A stretch of 6,588 nt of DNA, from assembly GCA_902496595.1 (NCBI GenBank), contig CABVBV010000120.1, positions 1-6,588 on the forward strand. The letters are read 5' to 3'. The position numbers and the translations under genes are program-made. Below are positions 1 to 5,196 of this stretch, piece by piece. Within the stretch, counting starts at the first letter, position 1. The number at the start of each line of letters is the position of its first letter. The stretch is from an uncultured Eubacteriales bacterium. GTDB lineage: Bacteria; Bacillota; Clostridia; Oscillospirales; Oscillospiraceae. The notes under the pieces were generated by a model that ran no database searches, was not told the origin of the DNA, and saw only the letters and a list, made by a program, of their open reading frames with translations.

Positions 1-21
1 AGCCTTCTTAGACAAGCTGAC

Positions 22-58
22 CGTGCCCCCGGTTCAATGGAACCGGGGGCACGTTTTT
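22..58 (+). terminator. Intrinsic terminator of an unseen plus-strand gene
   Basis: A perfect 14-bp inverted repeat (22-35 with 40-53) closes on the tetraloop AATG and is followed by five T (54-58) on the plus strand. This is a textbook rho-independent terminator for rightward transcription, so a plus-strand gene should end at or left of the window edge. A frame with stops at 9-11 and 18-20 would fit. The minus strand has no T-run after the hairpin, but the stem lies only 13 bases beyond the psuG stop, so it may also hold back or stabilise the 3' end of the psuKG message. Confidence 0.85.
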
Positions 59-70
59 ATGGTTCAGGCG

Positions 71-979
71 TTATTTCGCATATTCTACGGCGATCTTTGC
101 CGCGACCCTGGCGTTGTTCAGCGCGAGCTCGACGTTCGACTTGAAGCTCTCGCCTCCTGTCAGCTCCTTGACCTTGGCCAGCAGGAAGGGAGTGATGTCC
201 TTGCCGTGGACTCCCGCCTCGTCAGCGGCCTTGAGCGCGGTGTCGATGACGCCCTCCATGTACTTGAAGTCGAGGCCGTACTCCTCCTGGATGGGATTGG
301 CGATGAGTACGCCGCCATTGAGCCCGAGCCGCCACTTCGCCTTGAGTATCGCCGCTATCTCGGCGGCGTCCTTTGCCGCGTAGTCGAGCTTGTGCCCGCT
401 CCTGCGGCAGTAGAAGGCCGGGAACTCGTCAGTGCCCACGCCTATTACCGGGACGCCCATCGTCTCGAGGTACTCGAGCGTCCTGCCAATGTCCAGTATC
501 TGCTTCGCGCCCGCGCAGACCACGGCCACGGAGGTGTGCGCCAGCTCCTGCAGGTCTGCGGAGATGTCCATCGTCACCTCGCCGTGCCTGTGTACGCCGC
601 CTATGCCTCCGGTGGCGAACACCCGCACCCCTGCAAGCTCGGAGATCAGCATAGTGGTCGCAACGGTCGTCGCCCCGTTCCTGCCCGTCGCCAGGTACAC
701 GGGCACGTCGCGGCGGCTCACCTTGCCCACGTTCTCGGCCCGGCACATGACCTCCAGGTCGGCTTCGGACAGGCCCACCTTGAGCTTGCCGCCCATTATC
801 GCCATCGTCGCGGGCACTGCGCCCTCGGCCCTGACCACCTCCTCTACCCTTCCGGCAAAGTCGAGATTCTCCGGCCAGGGCATACCGTGGCTCAGTATCG
901 TGCTCTCGAGCGCGACAACGGGCTTGCCGGACTCCAAAGCCTCGCGTACCTCGGGTTTGATATCAAGATATTCGTTCAT
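71..979 (-). CDS. psuG: Pseudouridine-5'-phosphate glycosidase
   Basis: Cytoplasmic enzyme that cleaves the C-C glycosidic bond of pseudouridine 5'-phosphate, giving uracil and ribose 5-phosphate (PsuG / indigoidine synthase A-like family). The 302-residue protein is close to the length of E. coli PsuG. Family blocks are clear: ALESTILSHGMPWPEN at 23-38, KVSRRD at 86-91, GGIGGVHRHGE at 124-134, DISADLQEL at 138-146 and CAGAKQILD at 155-163. K159 aligns with the Schiff-base lysine (K166 in E. coli). E25, K86, H130, D142 and N282 align with the other reported active-site residues, E31, K93, H137, D149 and N289, as recalled for the E. coli enzyme. The ATG has AGGAGG at 987-992 with a 7-base spacer. 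It is the second gene of a two-gene unit, 53 bases after psuK. Nothing looks truncated. Confidence 0.95.
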   Translation of the reverse strand: MNEYLDIKPEVREALESGKPVVALESTILSHGMPWPENLDFAGRVEEVVRAEGAVPATMAIMGGKLKVGLSEADLEVMCRAENVGKVSRRDVPVYLATGRNGATTVATTMLISELAGVRVFATGGIGGVHRHGEVTMDISADLQELAHTSVAVVCAGAKQILDIGRTLEYLETMGVPVIGVGTDEFPAFYCRRSGHKLDYAAKDAAEIAAILKAKWRLGLNGGVLIANPIQEEYGLDFKYMEGVIDTALKAADEAGVHGKDITPFLLAKVKELTGGESFKSNVELALNNARVAAKIAVEYAK

Positions 980-1024
980 GTCCGTTCCTCCTGAATTTGA
1001 ATTACTCTTTTATAGCGCGGCATC

Positions 1025-1042
1025 CGGCCGCCTCACCGGCCG
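1025..1042 (-). other. Hairpin across the psuK stop codon
   Basis: CGGCCG at 1025-1030 repeats inverted at 1037-1042 around a 6-base loop that contains the psuK stop codon (1033-1035). The minus strand has no T-run after it, so it is not a standard terminator. It may stabilise the upstream cistron or modulate the psuK:psuG ratio, or it may be chance in GC-rich sequence. Confidence 0.3.
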
Positions 1043-1968
1043 TTTTCCCGCAGGAGCTGCCTGACGCGCTCCACGGACATCTCCGGGTTTATGGTCAGCT
1101 CGCTTGCCACCGCAAGAGAGCCCGCACCCAGGGCAAAATCCAGGGTGTCCTCTGGCCCGAGCCCGTTCACATAGCCGTAGACCAGCCCGGCCATGAAAGC
1201 GTCGCCCGCGCCGTTGGCGTTGGCCATAAGCTCCACGGGATGCAGGGCTCGCAGCAGCCTGCGCCCTTCAGCGTCGGCATAATAGCAGCCGCGCTCGCCA
1301 AGGCTCACCGCCACCCTTCTCATACCCCTGGACAGCAGCTCCTCGCAGGCCCTGACTATGTCCTCTGCCGTGTCAGTCTCCATGCCCGCCAGGACTCCGA
1401 GCTCTATCCTGTTCGGTTTGCAGCAGTAGAGCCCGCCCGCGAGCGGCCTGACCTTTCTGGCATAGCTCGTGCTCACCGGGTCGAGAAAGACAGGGGTCTC
1501 CCCCGCCTCCCTGATTATCGCCGCGACCGTCTCTGCCGGAAGGCATGGGTCGCACACGACCGCAGCTGCCTGCCTCAGTTCCTCGCCCCTTGAACGCACC
1601 AGCTCCGCAGTGACGTTCTCCAATATGCTCATGTCGGACATGGCTACGAGCATATCGCCCTTCTGGTCGAGAACCGAGATGTAGCAGCTCGAGGCCTCGC
1701 CCGGGAGCGTGAGCACTCCGGAGATGTCTATGCCCGCGGCGGCGGAGCTCCTGAGCACCATTTCACCGTAGAGATCGGAGCCGACGGCCGAGATCAGCTT
1801 CGTCCGCACGCCCAGCCTCGAGAGATTCTCCAGCACGTTCCTGGTGACTCCTCCCGCAGAGGTGCGCAGGTGCCCCGGATTGGAGTCCCTCATGACGATC
1901 GGCGCCCGGCTCTTGCCGTGAACGTCCATATTGGCGCCGCCTATGCCCAGGACATACTTTTCTGCCAT
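1033..1968 (-). CDS. psuK: Pseudouridine kinase (PfkB/ribokinase family)
   Basis: ATP-dependent kinase of the PfkB family that makes pseudouridine 5'-phosphate, the substrate of PsuG encoded just downstream. The 311-residue protein matches E. coli PsuK (313) in length and in features beyond the generic fold: an early GGANMDVHG (10-18), DSNPG (28-32), the glycine-rich SAGGVTRN block (37-44), AVGSDLYG (61-68) and DMSI (112-115). The C-terminal signature is NGAGDAFMAG (252-261), with D256 as the expected catalytic base. The residues before GAGD read N-A-N rather than the common N-[TV]-T, a mild variation. The ATG is preceded by GGAGGTGG (1973-1980) at normal spacing. Pairing with psuG makes pseudouridine more likely than another sugar or nucleoside substrate. 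No pseudouridine transporter is visible in the window. Confidence 0.9.
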   Translation of the reverse strand: MAEKYVLGIGGANMDVHGKSRAPIVMRDSNPGHLRTSAGGVTRNVLENLSRLGVRTKLISAVGSDLYGEMVLRSSAAAGIDISGVLTLPGEASSCYISVLDQKGDMLVAMSDMSILENVTAELVRSRGEELRQAAAVVCDPCLPAETVAAIIREAGETPVFLDPVSTSYARKVRPLAGGLYCCKPNRIELGVLAGMETDTAEDIVRACEELLSRGMRRVAVSLGERGCYYADAEGRRLLRALHPVELMANANGAGDAFMAGLVYGYVNGLGPEDTLDFALGAGSLAVASELTINPEMSVERVRQLLRENGR

Positions 1969-1991
1969 ATGACCACCTCCGTGACCCCTAC

Positions 1992-2020
1992 ATTATACCA
2001 AGCCCTCTCCTCCGCCGCAA
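1992..2020 (-). promoter_or_regulatory. Sigma-A-type promoter of psuKG
   Basis: Read on the minus strand: -35 TTGCGG (2015-2020), a 17-base spacer, and a perfect -10 TATAAT (1992-1997). A TGG just before it makes an extended -10. Transcription would start near 1985, leaving a leader of only about 17 bases that contains the ribosome binding site. Regulation by a long RNA leader from this promoter is therefore unlikely, and both terminator-like hairpins lie upstream of it. Confidence 0.75.
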
Positions 2021-2043
2021 GCGCGGTCTTCGGCCCGGAACAT

Positions 2044-2081
2044 AAAAAATAAAGCGCCGACCGGATCGCCGGCGCGGCGCT
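2044..2081 (-). terminator. Second terminator downstream of rpsT
   Basis: On the minus strand, a 7-bp GC-rich stem (2053-2059 with 2075-2081) and an inner 4-bp stem (2061-2064 with 2069-2072) are separated by a small internal loop. They are followed by TTTATTTTTT (complement of 2044-2053). It is directed leftwards, 42 bases beyond the first rpsT terminator and before the psuK promoter. It could be a back-up terminator, or the end of a short RNA from 2082-2123. Confidence 0.7.
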
Positions 2082-2092
2082 GTCCCCTCCAT

Positions 2093-2115
2093 CCGAGAAA
2101 GCTCCGCCTTCCCGG
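2093..2115 (-). other. Stem-loop between two terminators
   Basis: Positions 2093-2099 pair with 2109-2115 (7 bp, 9-base loop). One of the pairs is G-U when read as minus-strand RNA but A-C when read as plus-strand RNA, so the stem is intact only in leftward transcripts. It lies in the 42 bases between the two leftward terminators. No function is assigned, and chance folding is possible. Confidence 0.3.
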
Positions 2116-2123
2116 ACTAACTG

Positions 2124-2147
2124 AAAAAGCCGGCCTGACGGCCGGCT
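2124..2147 (-). terminator. Intrinsic terminator of rpsT
   Basis: A perfect 8-bp stem AGCCGGCC/GGCCGGCT (2128-2135 with 2140-2147) with a 4-base loop runs into TTTTT on the minus strand (complement of 2124-2128). It starts 9 bases after the rpsT stop codon and marks the end of a monocistronic rpsT transcript. Confidence 0.88.
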
Positions 2148-2156
2148 CTCCTTTGC

Positions 2157-2420
2157 TTATTCCATTGCGTTGAGCTTAACCGTCATGGCGCTCTTCTTGT
2201 GGGCTGCGTTGTTCTTGTGGATGAGACCCCTCGCAGCAGCACGATCGACAGACTTCACAGCAACTTTATAGGTACCGGCAGCCGCCTCCTTGTTGCCCTC
2301 CGCAACCGCCGCGTCGAACTTCTTCATAACAGTCTTAAGCGCGGTCTTCTGAGCCTTGTTCCTCGCGTTCTCGAGCTTGGACTTCTCGTCGCGCTTCATC
2401 GCAGACTTGATATTGGGCAT
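2157..2420 (-). CDS. rpsT: 30S ribosomal protein S20
   Basis: Primary 16S rRNA-binding protein of the small subunit, a three-helix bundle. The 87-residue product has the usual S20 length and composition: lysine- and alanine-rich, starting MPNIKSAMKR and carrying IHKNNAAHKKSAM near the C-terminus (67-79), where most S20 proteins have a similar HKN.AA.KKS block. The frame is open to a GTG at 2432, but the ATG at 2420 is preferred. It gives the family N-terminus (M-[AP]-N-I-K-S) and has a full AGGAGGTG 9 bases upstream, while the GTG would lie inside that ribosome binding site. The gene is divergent from gpr, as in Bacillus. It has its own promoter and terminator. Confidence 0.95.
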   Translation of the reverse strand: MPNIKSAMKRDEKSKLENARNKAQKTALKTVMKKFDAAVAEGNKEAAAGTYKVAVKSVDRAAARGLIHKNNAAHKKSAMTVKLNAME

Positions 2421-2429
2421 TCCGTTTGC

Positions 2430-2437
2430 CACCTCCT
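2430..2437 (-). promoter_or_regulatory. Ribosome binding site that fixes the rpsT start
   Basis: AGGAGGTG on the minus strand, an 8-base match to the 16S 3' end, lies 9 bases before the ATG at 2420. It overlaps the alternative GTG at 2432, which rules against that longer start. Confidence 0.8.
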
Positions 2438-2456
2438 CCTATAAAACTGCACAGAC

Positions 2457-2469
2457 GGGCGTCACGCCC
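2457..2469 (-). other. Small hairpin in the rpsT leader
   Basis: GGGCG and CGCCC (2457-2461 and 2465-2469) form a 5-bp stem with a 3-base loop in the roughly 57-base rpsT leader, between the predicted transcription start and the ribosome binding site. It could stabilise the 5' end or take part in S20 autoregulation. The evidence is only the inverted repeat. Confidence 0.25.
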
Positions 2470-2483
2470 ACCCGCGGATAGTT

Positions 2484-2512
2484 ATTTTACCATCCCATAA
2501 TTCAAAAATCAA
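2484..2512 (-). promoter_or_regulatory. Sigma-A-type promoter of rpsT
   Basis: On the minus strand: -35 TTGATT (2507-2512), 17-base spacer, -10 TAAAAT (2484-2489) preceded by TGG, an extended -10. A/T-rich sequence upstream of the -35 could act as an UP element. The start would be near 2477. Confidence 0.75.
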
Positions 2513-2542
2513 GGCTTTTTTGCAATTTTTAAGTGGAACTTT

Positions 2543-2571
2543 GCATAGTGCAGTGCCGAAAGGCTACAATA
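2543..2571 (+). promoter_or_regulatory. Forespore (sigma-F/sigma-G-type) promoter of gpr
   Basis: GCATA (2543-2547, within TGCATA) fits the -35 of both forespore sigma factors. GGCTACAATA (2562-2571) fits the sigma-F -10 pattern GGnnAnAnTR at every defined position. Its last seven bases, TACAATA, match the sigma-G pattern CATAMTA at five of seven. The gap is 14 bases in the sigma-F reading or 17 in the sigma-G reading, at the short end of what I recall for these classes. The site is 36 bases before the gpr ATG, where a promoter should be. B. subtilis gpr is known to be expressed in the forespore. Confidence 0.65.
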
Positions 2572-2606
2572 TACAGCATCTTGTGTTCAATGGAGGCCAG
2601 GTTACA

Positions 2607-3455
2607 ATGGACAGACATTTTAGAACAGACCTCGCCAACGAACAGAGGCTCCACAACCGCGACCCGGGCAGCCTGAGCGGCGTCAAAGCCTCTGAAACAT
2701 CGAGACGCGGCTTTGCTGTATCGACCGTGGAGATACTTGACGACGAGGGCGCAAAAGCGTTATGTAAACCAATAGGCAAATATGTCACGCTTGGTCTGGA
2801 GCCGCTGATGGGCCGGGCCTCGGATGCCTTCGAGGATGCGGCCTCCCTGCTGGCCGAGCTTATTCGCGAGCTGCTGCCGGAGGGCACGGACAAAGGTACC
2901 CTGGTAGCGGGACTCGGCAACGACGAGATGACTCCGGACGCCGTCGGGCCGCTGGCGGTGAACTCTGTTATCGCGACCAGGCATTTGAAGCGGGGTATGC
3001 CTGAGGATTTTGCCGGCTTTTCAACGGTATCTGCCGTCAAGCCCGGCGTCCTCGGCGCTACCGGCATAGAGTCAGCGGAGCTCCTGCGCTCGGCCTGCCG
3101 CGCAGCCGACCCATCCAGGCTCATCGCCGTGGACGCGCTTGCCTCTGCTTCGCTCGAGCGACTCTGCCGCACCGTGCAGTTGACGGATGCCGGGATAGTC
3201 CCGGGCTCCGGAGTGGGCAACGACCGTGCGGCCGTCAACGCCGAGTCGCTGGGCCTCCCCGTCCTGGCCATCGGCGTCCCCACCGTCGTGGACGCCTCCG
3301 CTTTTTCCGACCTGCCGGATGCCCGCGGTATGTTCGTCACACCCAGGGATATCGACAGCTCCGTGCGCGACGTGGCCAAACTGATAGGCTACGGCATCAA
3401 TCTGGCGCTGCATGAGGGGCTTACCGTCGCAGATATAGATATGCTCAAATCCTGA
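2607..3455 (+). CDS. gpr: Germination protease (spore endopeptidase GPR)
   Basis: Protease that starts degradation of small acid-soluble spore proteins during germination. It is made as an inactive zymogen in the forespore. The 282-residue protein has the GPR landmarks: FRTDLANE (5-12), GLGNDEMTPDAVGP (102-115), the PGVLGATGIES block (146-156), VDALAS (175-180), GSGVGN (200-205), AIGVPTVVDA (221-230) and VTPRDID (244-250). D111 and D176 align with the two aspartates reported as essential in B. megaterium GPR (D127, D193). By analogy, autocleavage would fall in RTD-LANE after D8, giving a propeptide of about 8 residues instead of 15-16. About 80 residues found in B. subtilis GPR between the VVDA and VTP blocks are missing. 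The ATG at 2607 has GGAGG at 2592-2596. An in-frame ATG at 2520 is rejected because it precedes the promoter and the family N-terminus. Confidence 0.95.
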   Translation: MDRHFRTDLANEQRLHNRDPGSLSGVKASETSRRGFAVSTVEILDDEGAKALCKPIGKYVTLGLEPLMGRASDAFEDAASLLAELIRELLPEGTDKGTLVAGLGNDEMTPDAVGPLAVNSVIATRHLKRGMPEDFAGFSTVSAVKPGVLGATGIESAELLRSACRAADPSRLIAVDALASASLERLCRTVQLTDAGIVPGSGVGNDRAAVNAESLGLPVLAIGVPTVVDASAFSDLPDARGMFVTPRDIDSSVRDVAKLIGYGINLALHEGLTVADIDMLKS

Positions 3456-3457
3456 AT

Positions 3458-3473
3458 TGTTTCACGTGAAACA
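3458..3473. other. parS centromere site 1 (perfect)
   Basis: TGTTTCACGTGAAACA is a perfect 16-base palindrome identical to the Firmicute parS consensus, the loading site for ParB/Spo0J. It begins 3 bases after the gpr stop and lies 102 bases upstream of the parA start. Such sites cluster around the replication origin and nucleate ParB spreading and SMC loading. Confidence 0.95.
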
Positions 3474-3486
3474 GGTCGAGTCCCGC

Positions 3487-3502
3487 CGTTTCACGTGAAA
3501 CA
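3487..3502. other. parS centromere site 2
   Basis: CGTTTCACGTGAAACA matches the parS consensus at 15 of 16 bases; only the outermost base differs. It lies 29 bases centre to centre from site 1 and ends 2 bases before the -35 hexamer of the parAB promoter, so a ParB dimer here would contact or crowd RNA polymerase. Confidence 0.92.
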
Positions 3503-3504
3503 TA

Positions 3505-3533
3505 TTGAATTGCTGGCATGAAACTGTTATAAT
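3505..3533 (+). promoter_or_regulatory. Sigma-A-type promoter of parA-parB-serS
   Basis: -35 TTGAAT (3505-3510), 17-base spacer, perfect -10 TATAAT (3528-3533) with TGT before it, an extended -10. The start would be near 3540, about 20 bases before the parA ATG. The adjoining parS site suggests regulation by ParB. Confidence 0.8.
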
Positions 3534-3547
3534 CGAGCGTACAGAAA

Positions 3548-3553
3548 AGAGGG
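3548..3553 (+). promoter_or_regulatory. Ribosome binding site that fixes the parA start
   Basis: AGAGGG ends directly against the in-frame ATG at 3554, leaving no spacer for it, but lies 6 bases before the ATG at 3560. The second ATG also gives the usual ParA N-terminus, M-G-K-hydrophobic. Confidence 0.7.
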
Positions 3554-3559
3554 ATGGAC

Positions 3560-4315
3560 ATGGGCAAGCTGATCGCCGTCGCAAATCAGAAGGGCGGCGT
3601 GGGAAAGACGACTACCTGCGTGAACGTCTGCGCCGCGCTCGCCAAGCGGAATCGGAAGGTGCTGCTCGCGGACTGCGATCCACAGGGAAACAGCACTTCC
3701 GGCATGGGCGTCTCCAAGGAGCAGCAGCCGAACGTATACGACCTGCTTGTCGGCGGCGCGGACGCGGCGGACTGCGTAGTTAAGACGAAATTCGGAGACG
3801 TGCTGCCGTCGAACAAGGAGCTCTCCGGCGCCAGCGTGGAGCTGGTGGACATGGAAAACAGAGAGTACATATTGAAGACGCGGCTGCTGGCGCTCAAGGA
3901 TGAATACGACTACATCTTCATCGACTGCCCGCCGTCGCTGGAGCTGCTGACGGTCAACGCGCTGGCGGCGGCAGATTCGGTCTTGATACCTGTGCAGTGC
4001 GAGTATTATGCGCTCGAGGGCATTGCGGATCTGATGACCACGATCAAGCTGACGAAGAAGCGGCTGAACCCGCAGCTCGAGATACAGGGGATCGTTCTGA
4101 CGATGTACGATTCGAGGACGAACTTCTCCGAGCAAGTGGCGGCTGAGGTGGAGAAGTTCTTCGGCAGCTCGGTGTACAAGACGAGGATACCGAGGAACGT
4201 CCGCATCGCAGAGGCGCCGAGCCACGGGGAACCGGTGATAAAGTATGACAGGATATCGAAAGGCAGCAGGGCATATCTGCACCTTGCCGACGAGTTTTTG
4301 AGAAGGGAGGAGTGA
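3560..4315 (+). CDS. parA: Chromosome-partitioning ATPase ParA (Soj)
   Basis: Deviant Walker-type ATPase that binds the nucleoid non-specifically as an ATP dimer. It works with ParB-parS to segregate origins and, in B. subtilis, to control DnaA. The 251-residue protein has standard chromosomal ParA length. The P-loop KGGVGKTT is at 11-18, with signature lysine K11 and catalytic-loop K16. The A' motif DCDPQGN is at 38-44, with D40, and the Walker B strand YIFIDCPPS at 118-126. R186 (DSRTNFS) and R212 (PRNVRIAEAPS) sit where DNA-contacting arginines lie in Soj. The start at 3560 is preferred over 3554 on ribosome-binding-site spacing. It is first in an operon with parB (2-base gap). parS sites in front place it among chromosomal origin-linked systems rather than plasmid ones. 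Confidence 0.95.
   Translation: MGKLIAVANQKGGVGKTTTCVNVCAALAKRNRKVLLADCDPQGNSTSGMGVSKEQQPNVYDLLVGGADAADCVVKTKFGDVLPSNKELSGASVELVDMENREYILKTRLLALKDEYDYIFIDCPPSLELLTVNALAAADSVLIPVQCEYYALEGIADLMTTIKLTKKRLNPQLEIQGIVLTMYDSRTNFSEQVAAEVEKFFGSSVYKTRIPRNVRIAEAPSHGEPVIKYDRISKGSRAYLHLADEFLRREE
4306..4310 (+). promoter_or_regulatory. Ribosome binding site that fixes the parB start
   Basis: GGAGG inside the last codons of parA lies 7 bases before the GTG at 4318, but only 1 base before the in-frame GTG at 4312. The downstream GTG is therefore the better start, and the product then begins MASKKGLG, like other Spo0J proteins. Confidence 0.75.
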
Positions 4316-4317
4316 GC

Positions 4318-5187
4318 GTGGCGTCAAAAAAGGGCCTGGGAACGGGTTTAGACGTCCTCTTCGGAGACAAAAGCAATGAAAAAGAGGAAAACGAGGGCAT
4401 AATTGACCTACCGATCGCCAAGGTAGAGCCAAGAGAGGGCCAGCCGAGGACGATTTTCGACGAGGAGACCTTGTCGGAGCTGGCCGAGTCGATAAGGGAA
4501 TACGGGCTGATACAGCCTGTCACGGTGCGGAAATTGAGCTCCGGCTACTATCAGCTGATAGCAGGAGAAAGGCGCTGGAGAGCCGCCAGGCTCGCAGGCC
4601 TCAGCGAGATACCCGCCAGGGTCATAGAAGCCGACGACAGGCTGGCCACAGAGCTTGCGCTGGTCGAGAACCTCCAGAGGGAAGATCTGAACCCCATCGA
4701 GGAGGCTCAGGGTTACAGGACGCTGATGGAGGACTACGGGCTCACTCAGGATGAGGCTGCGCTGAGAGTGGGGAAATCCAGGCCCTCGGTAGCAAACGCC
4801 CTGCGGCTGCTCTCGCTGGCGCCTGAGGTGCTGCAATTCGTTGAGCAGGGCCTGCTCTCCGCGGGCCACGCCAGAGCTCTGGTCTCGGTAAAGCCGGAGG
4901 AGCTGCAGATCGACGCGGCAAGGCAGGTCATGAAGAACGGGCTCTCCGTCCGAAAGACCGAGGAGCTGGCCAAAAAGCTCATGAGGCCTCCAAAACCGCT
5001 GACAGACGAGATGTCGATAAGAGTCGACTACGTCGCTGAGGTGACAAGGCGGCTTGAGAGAGCGCTCGGCAGGAAGGTGCTGCTCAGTGAAACCGGGAAA
5101 AAGGGCAGGATAGTGCTCGAATACTACGGTGCCGACGACCGTGAGAGGCTGATAGAGGCACTCGTCGGACTCAATAAAGAGGAATGA
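4318..5187 (+). CDS. parB: Chromosome-partitioning protein ParB (Spo0J)
   Basis: CTP-dependent DNA clamp that loads at parS, spreads on neighbouring DNA, recruits SMC and stimulates ParA. The 289-residue protein shows the usual order: N-terminal ParA-activating peptide (GLGTGLDVLFGD, 6-17); ParB/Srx CTPase domain (about 28-105) with GERRWRA at 83-89; ENLQRE (117-122) leading into the parS-binding helix-turn-helix domain (about 124-225, HTH near 142-167, GKSRPSVAN); a proline-containing linker (about 223-230); and a C-terminal dimerisation domain (about 231-289). The GTG start follows the parA stop by 2 bases, which suggests translational coupling. One oddity: the peptide has Thr at position 9, where Spo0J proteins usually have Arg or Lys (GLGRGL or GLGKGI), the residue reported to activate ParA ATPase. 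Confidence 0.95.
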   Translation: MASKKGLGTGLDVLFGDKSNEKEENEGIIDLPIAKVEPREGQPRTIFDEETLSELAESIREYGLIQPVTVRKLSSGYYQLIAGERRWRAARLAGLSEIPARVIEADDRLATELALVENLQREDLNPIEEAQGYRTLMEDYGLTQDEAALRVGKSRPSVANALRLLSLAPEVLQFVEQGLLSAGHARALVSVKPEELQIDAARQVMKNGLSVRKTEELAKKLMRPPKPLTDEMSIRVDYVAEVTRRLERALGRKVLLSETGKKGRIVLEYYGADDRERLIEALVGLNKEE

Positions 5188-5196
5188 GGGACAGAT

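Noticed and set aside
23..994. Long plus-strand open frame of 323 codons
   Set aside because: It lies almost wholly antisense to psuG, which has a complete set of family motifs and a good ribosome binding site. The frame begins inside a terminator stem and shows no recognisable domain; it is an effect of GC-rich codon usage.
1969..2043. Riboswitch or attenuator leader controlling psuKG
   Set aside because: The best promoter leaves only about 17 bases of leader. The terminator-like hairpin lies upstream of that promoter, so it cannot attenuate the main transcript.
2421..2432. GTG start for S20 at 2432
   Set aside because: The codon overlaps the AGGAGGTG ribosome binding site, and the product would carry four extra residues before the conserved MPNIKSA.
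2520..2606. N-terminal extension of GPR from an ATG at 2520
   Set aside because: The forespore-type promoter lies inside this stretch, it has no ribosome binding site, and the family N-terminus (RTDLA near the start) fits the ATG at 2607.
2564..3379. Minus-strand open frame of 271 codons over gpr
   Set aside because: Ser/Ala/Pro/Thr-rich shadow translation of gpr, which has all GPR motifs on the plus strand.
3527..4432. Long minus-strand open frame of 301 codons over parA
   Set aside because: Antisense shadow of parA and the start of parB, with low-complexity Arg/His/Leu-rich translation and no ribosome binding site or known motif.
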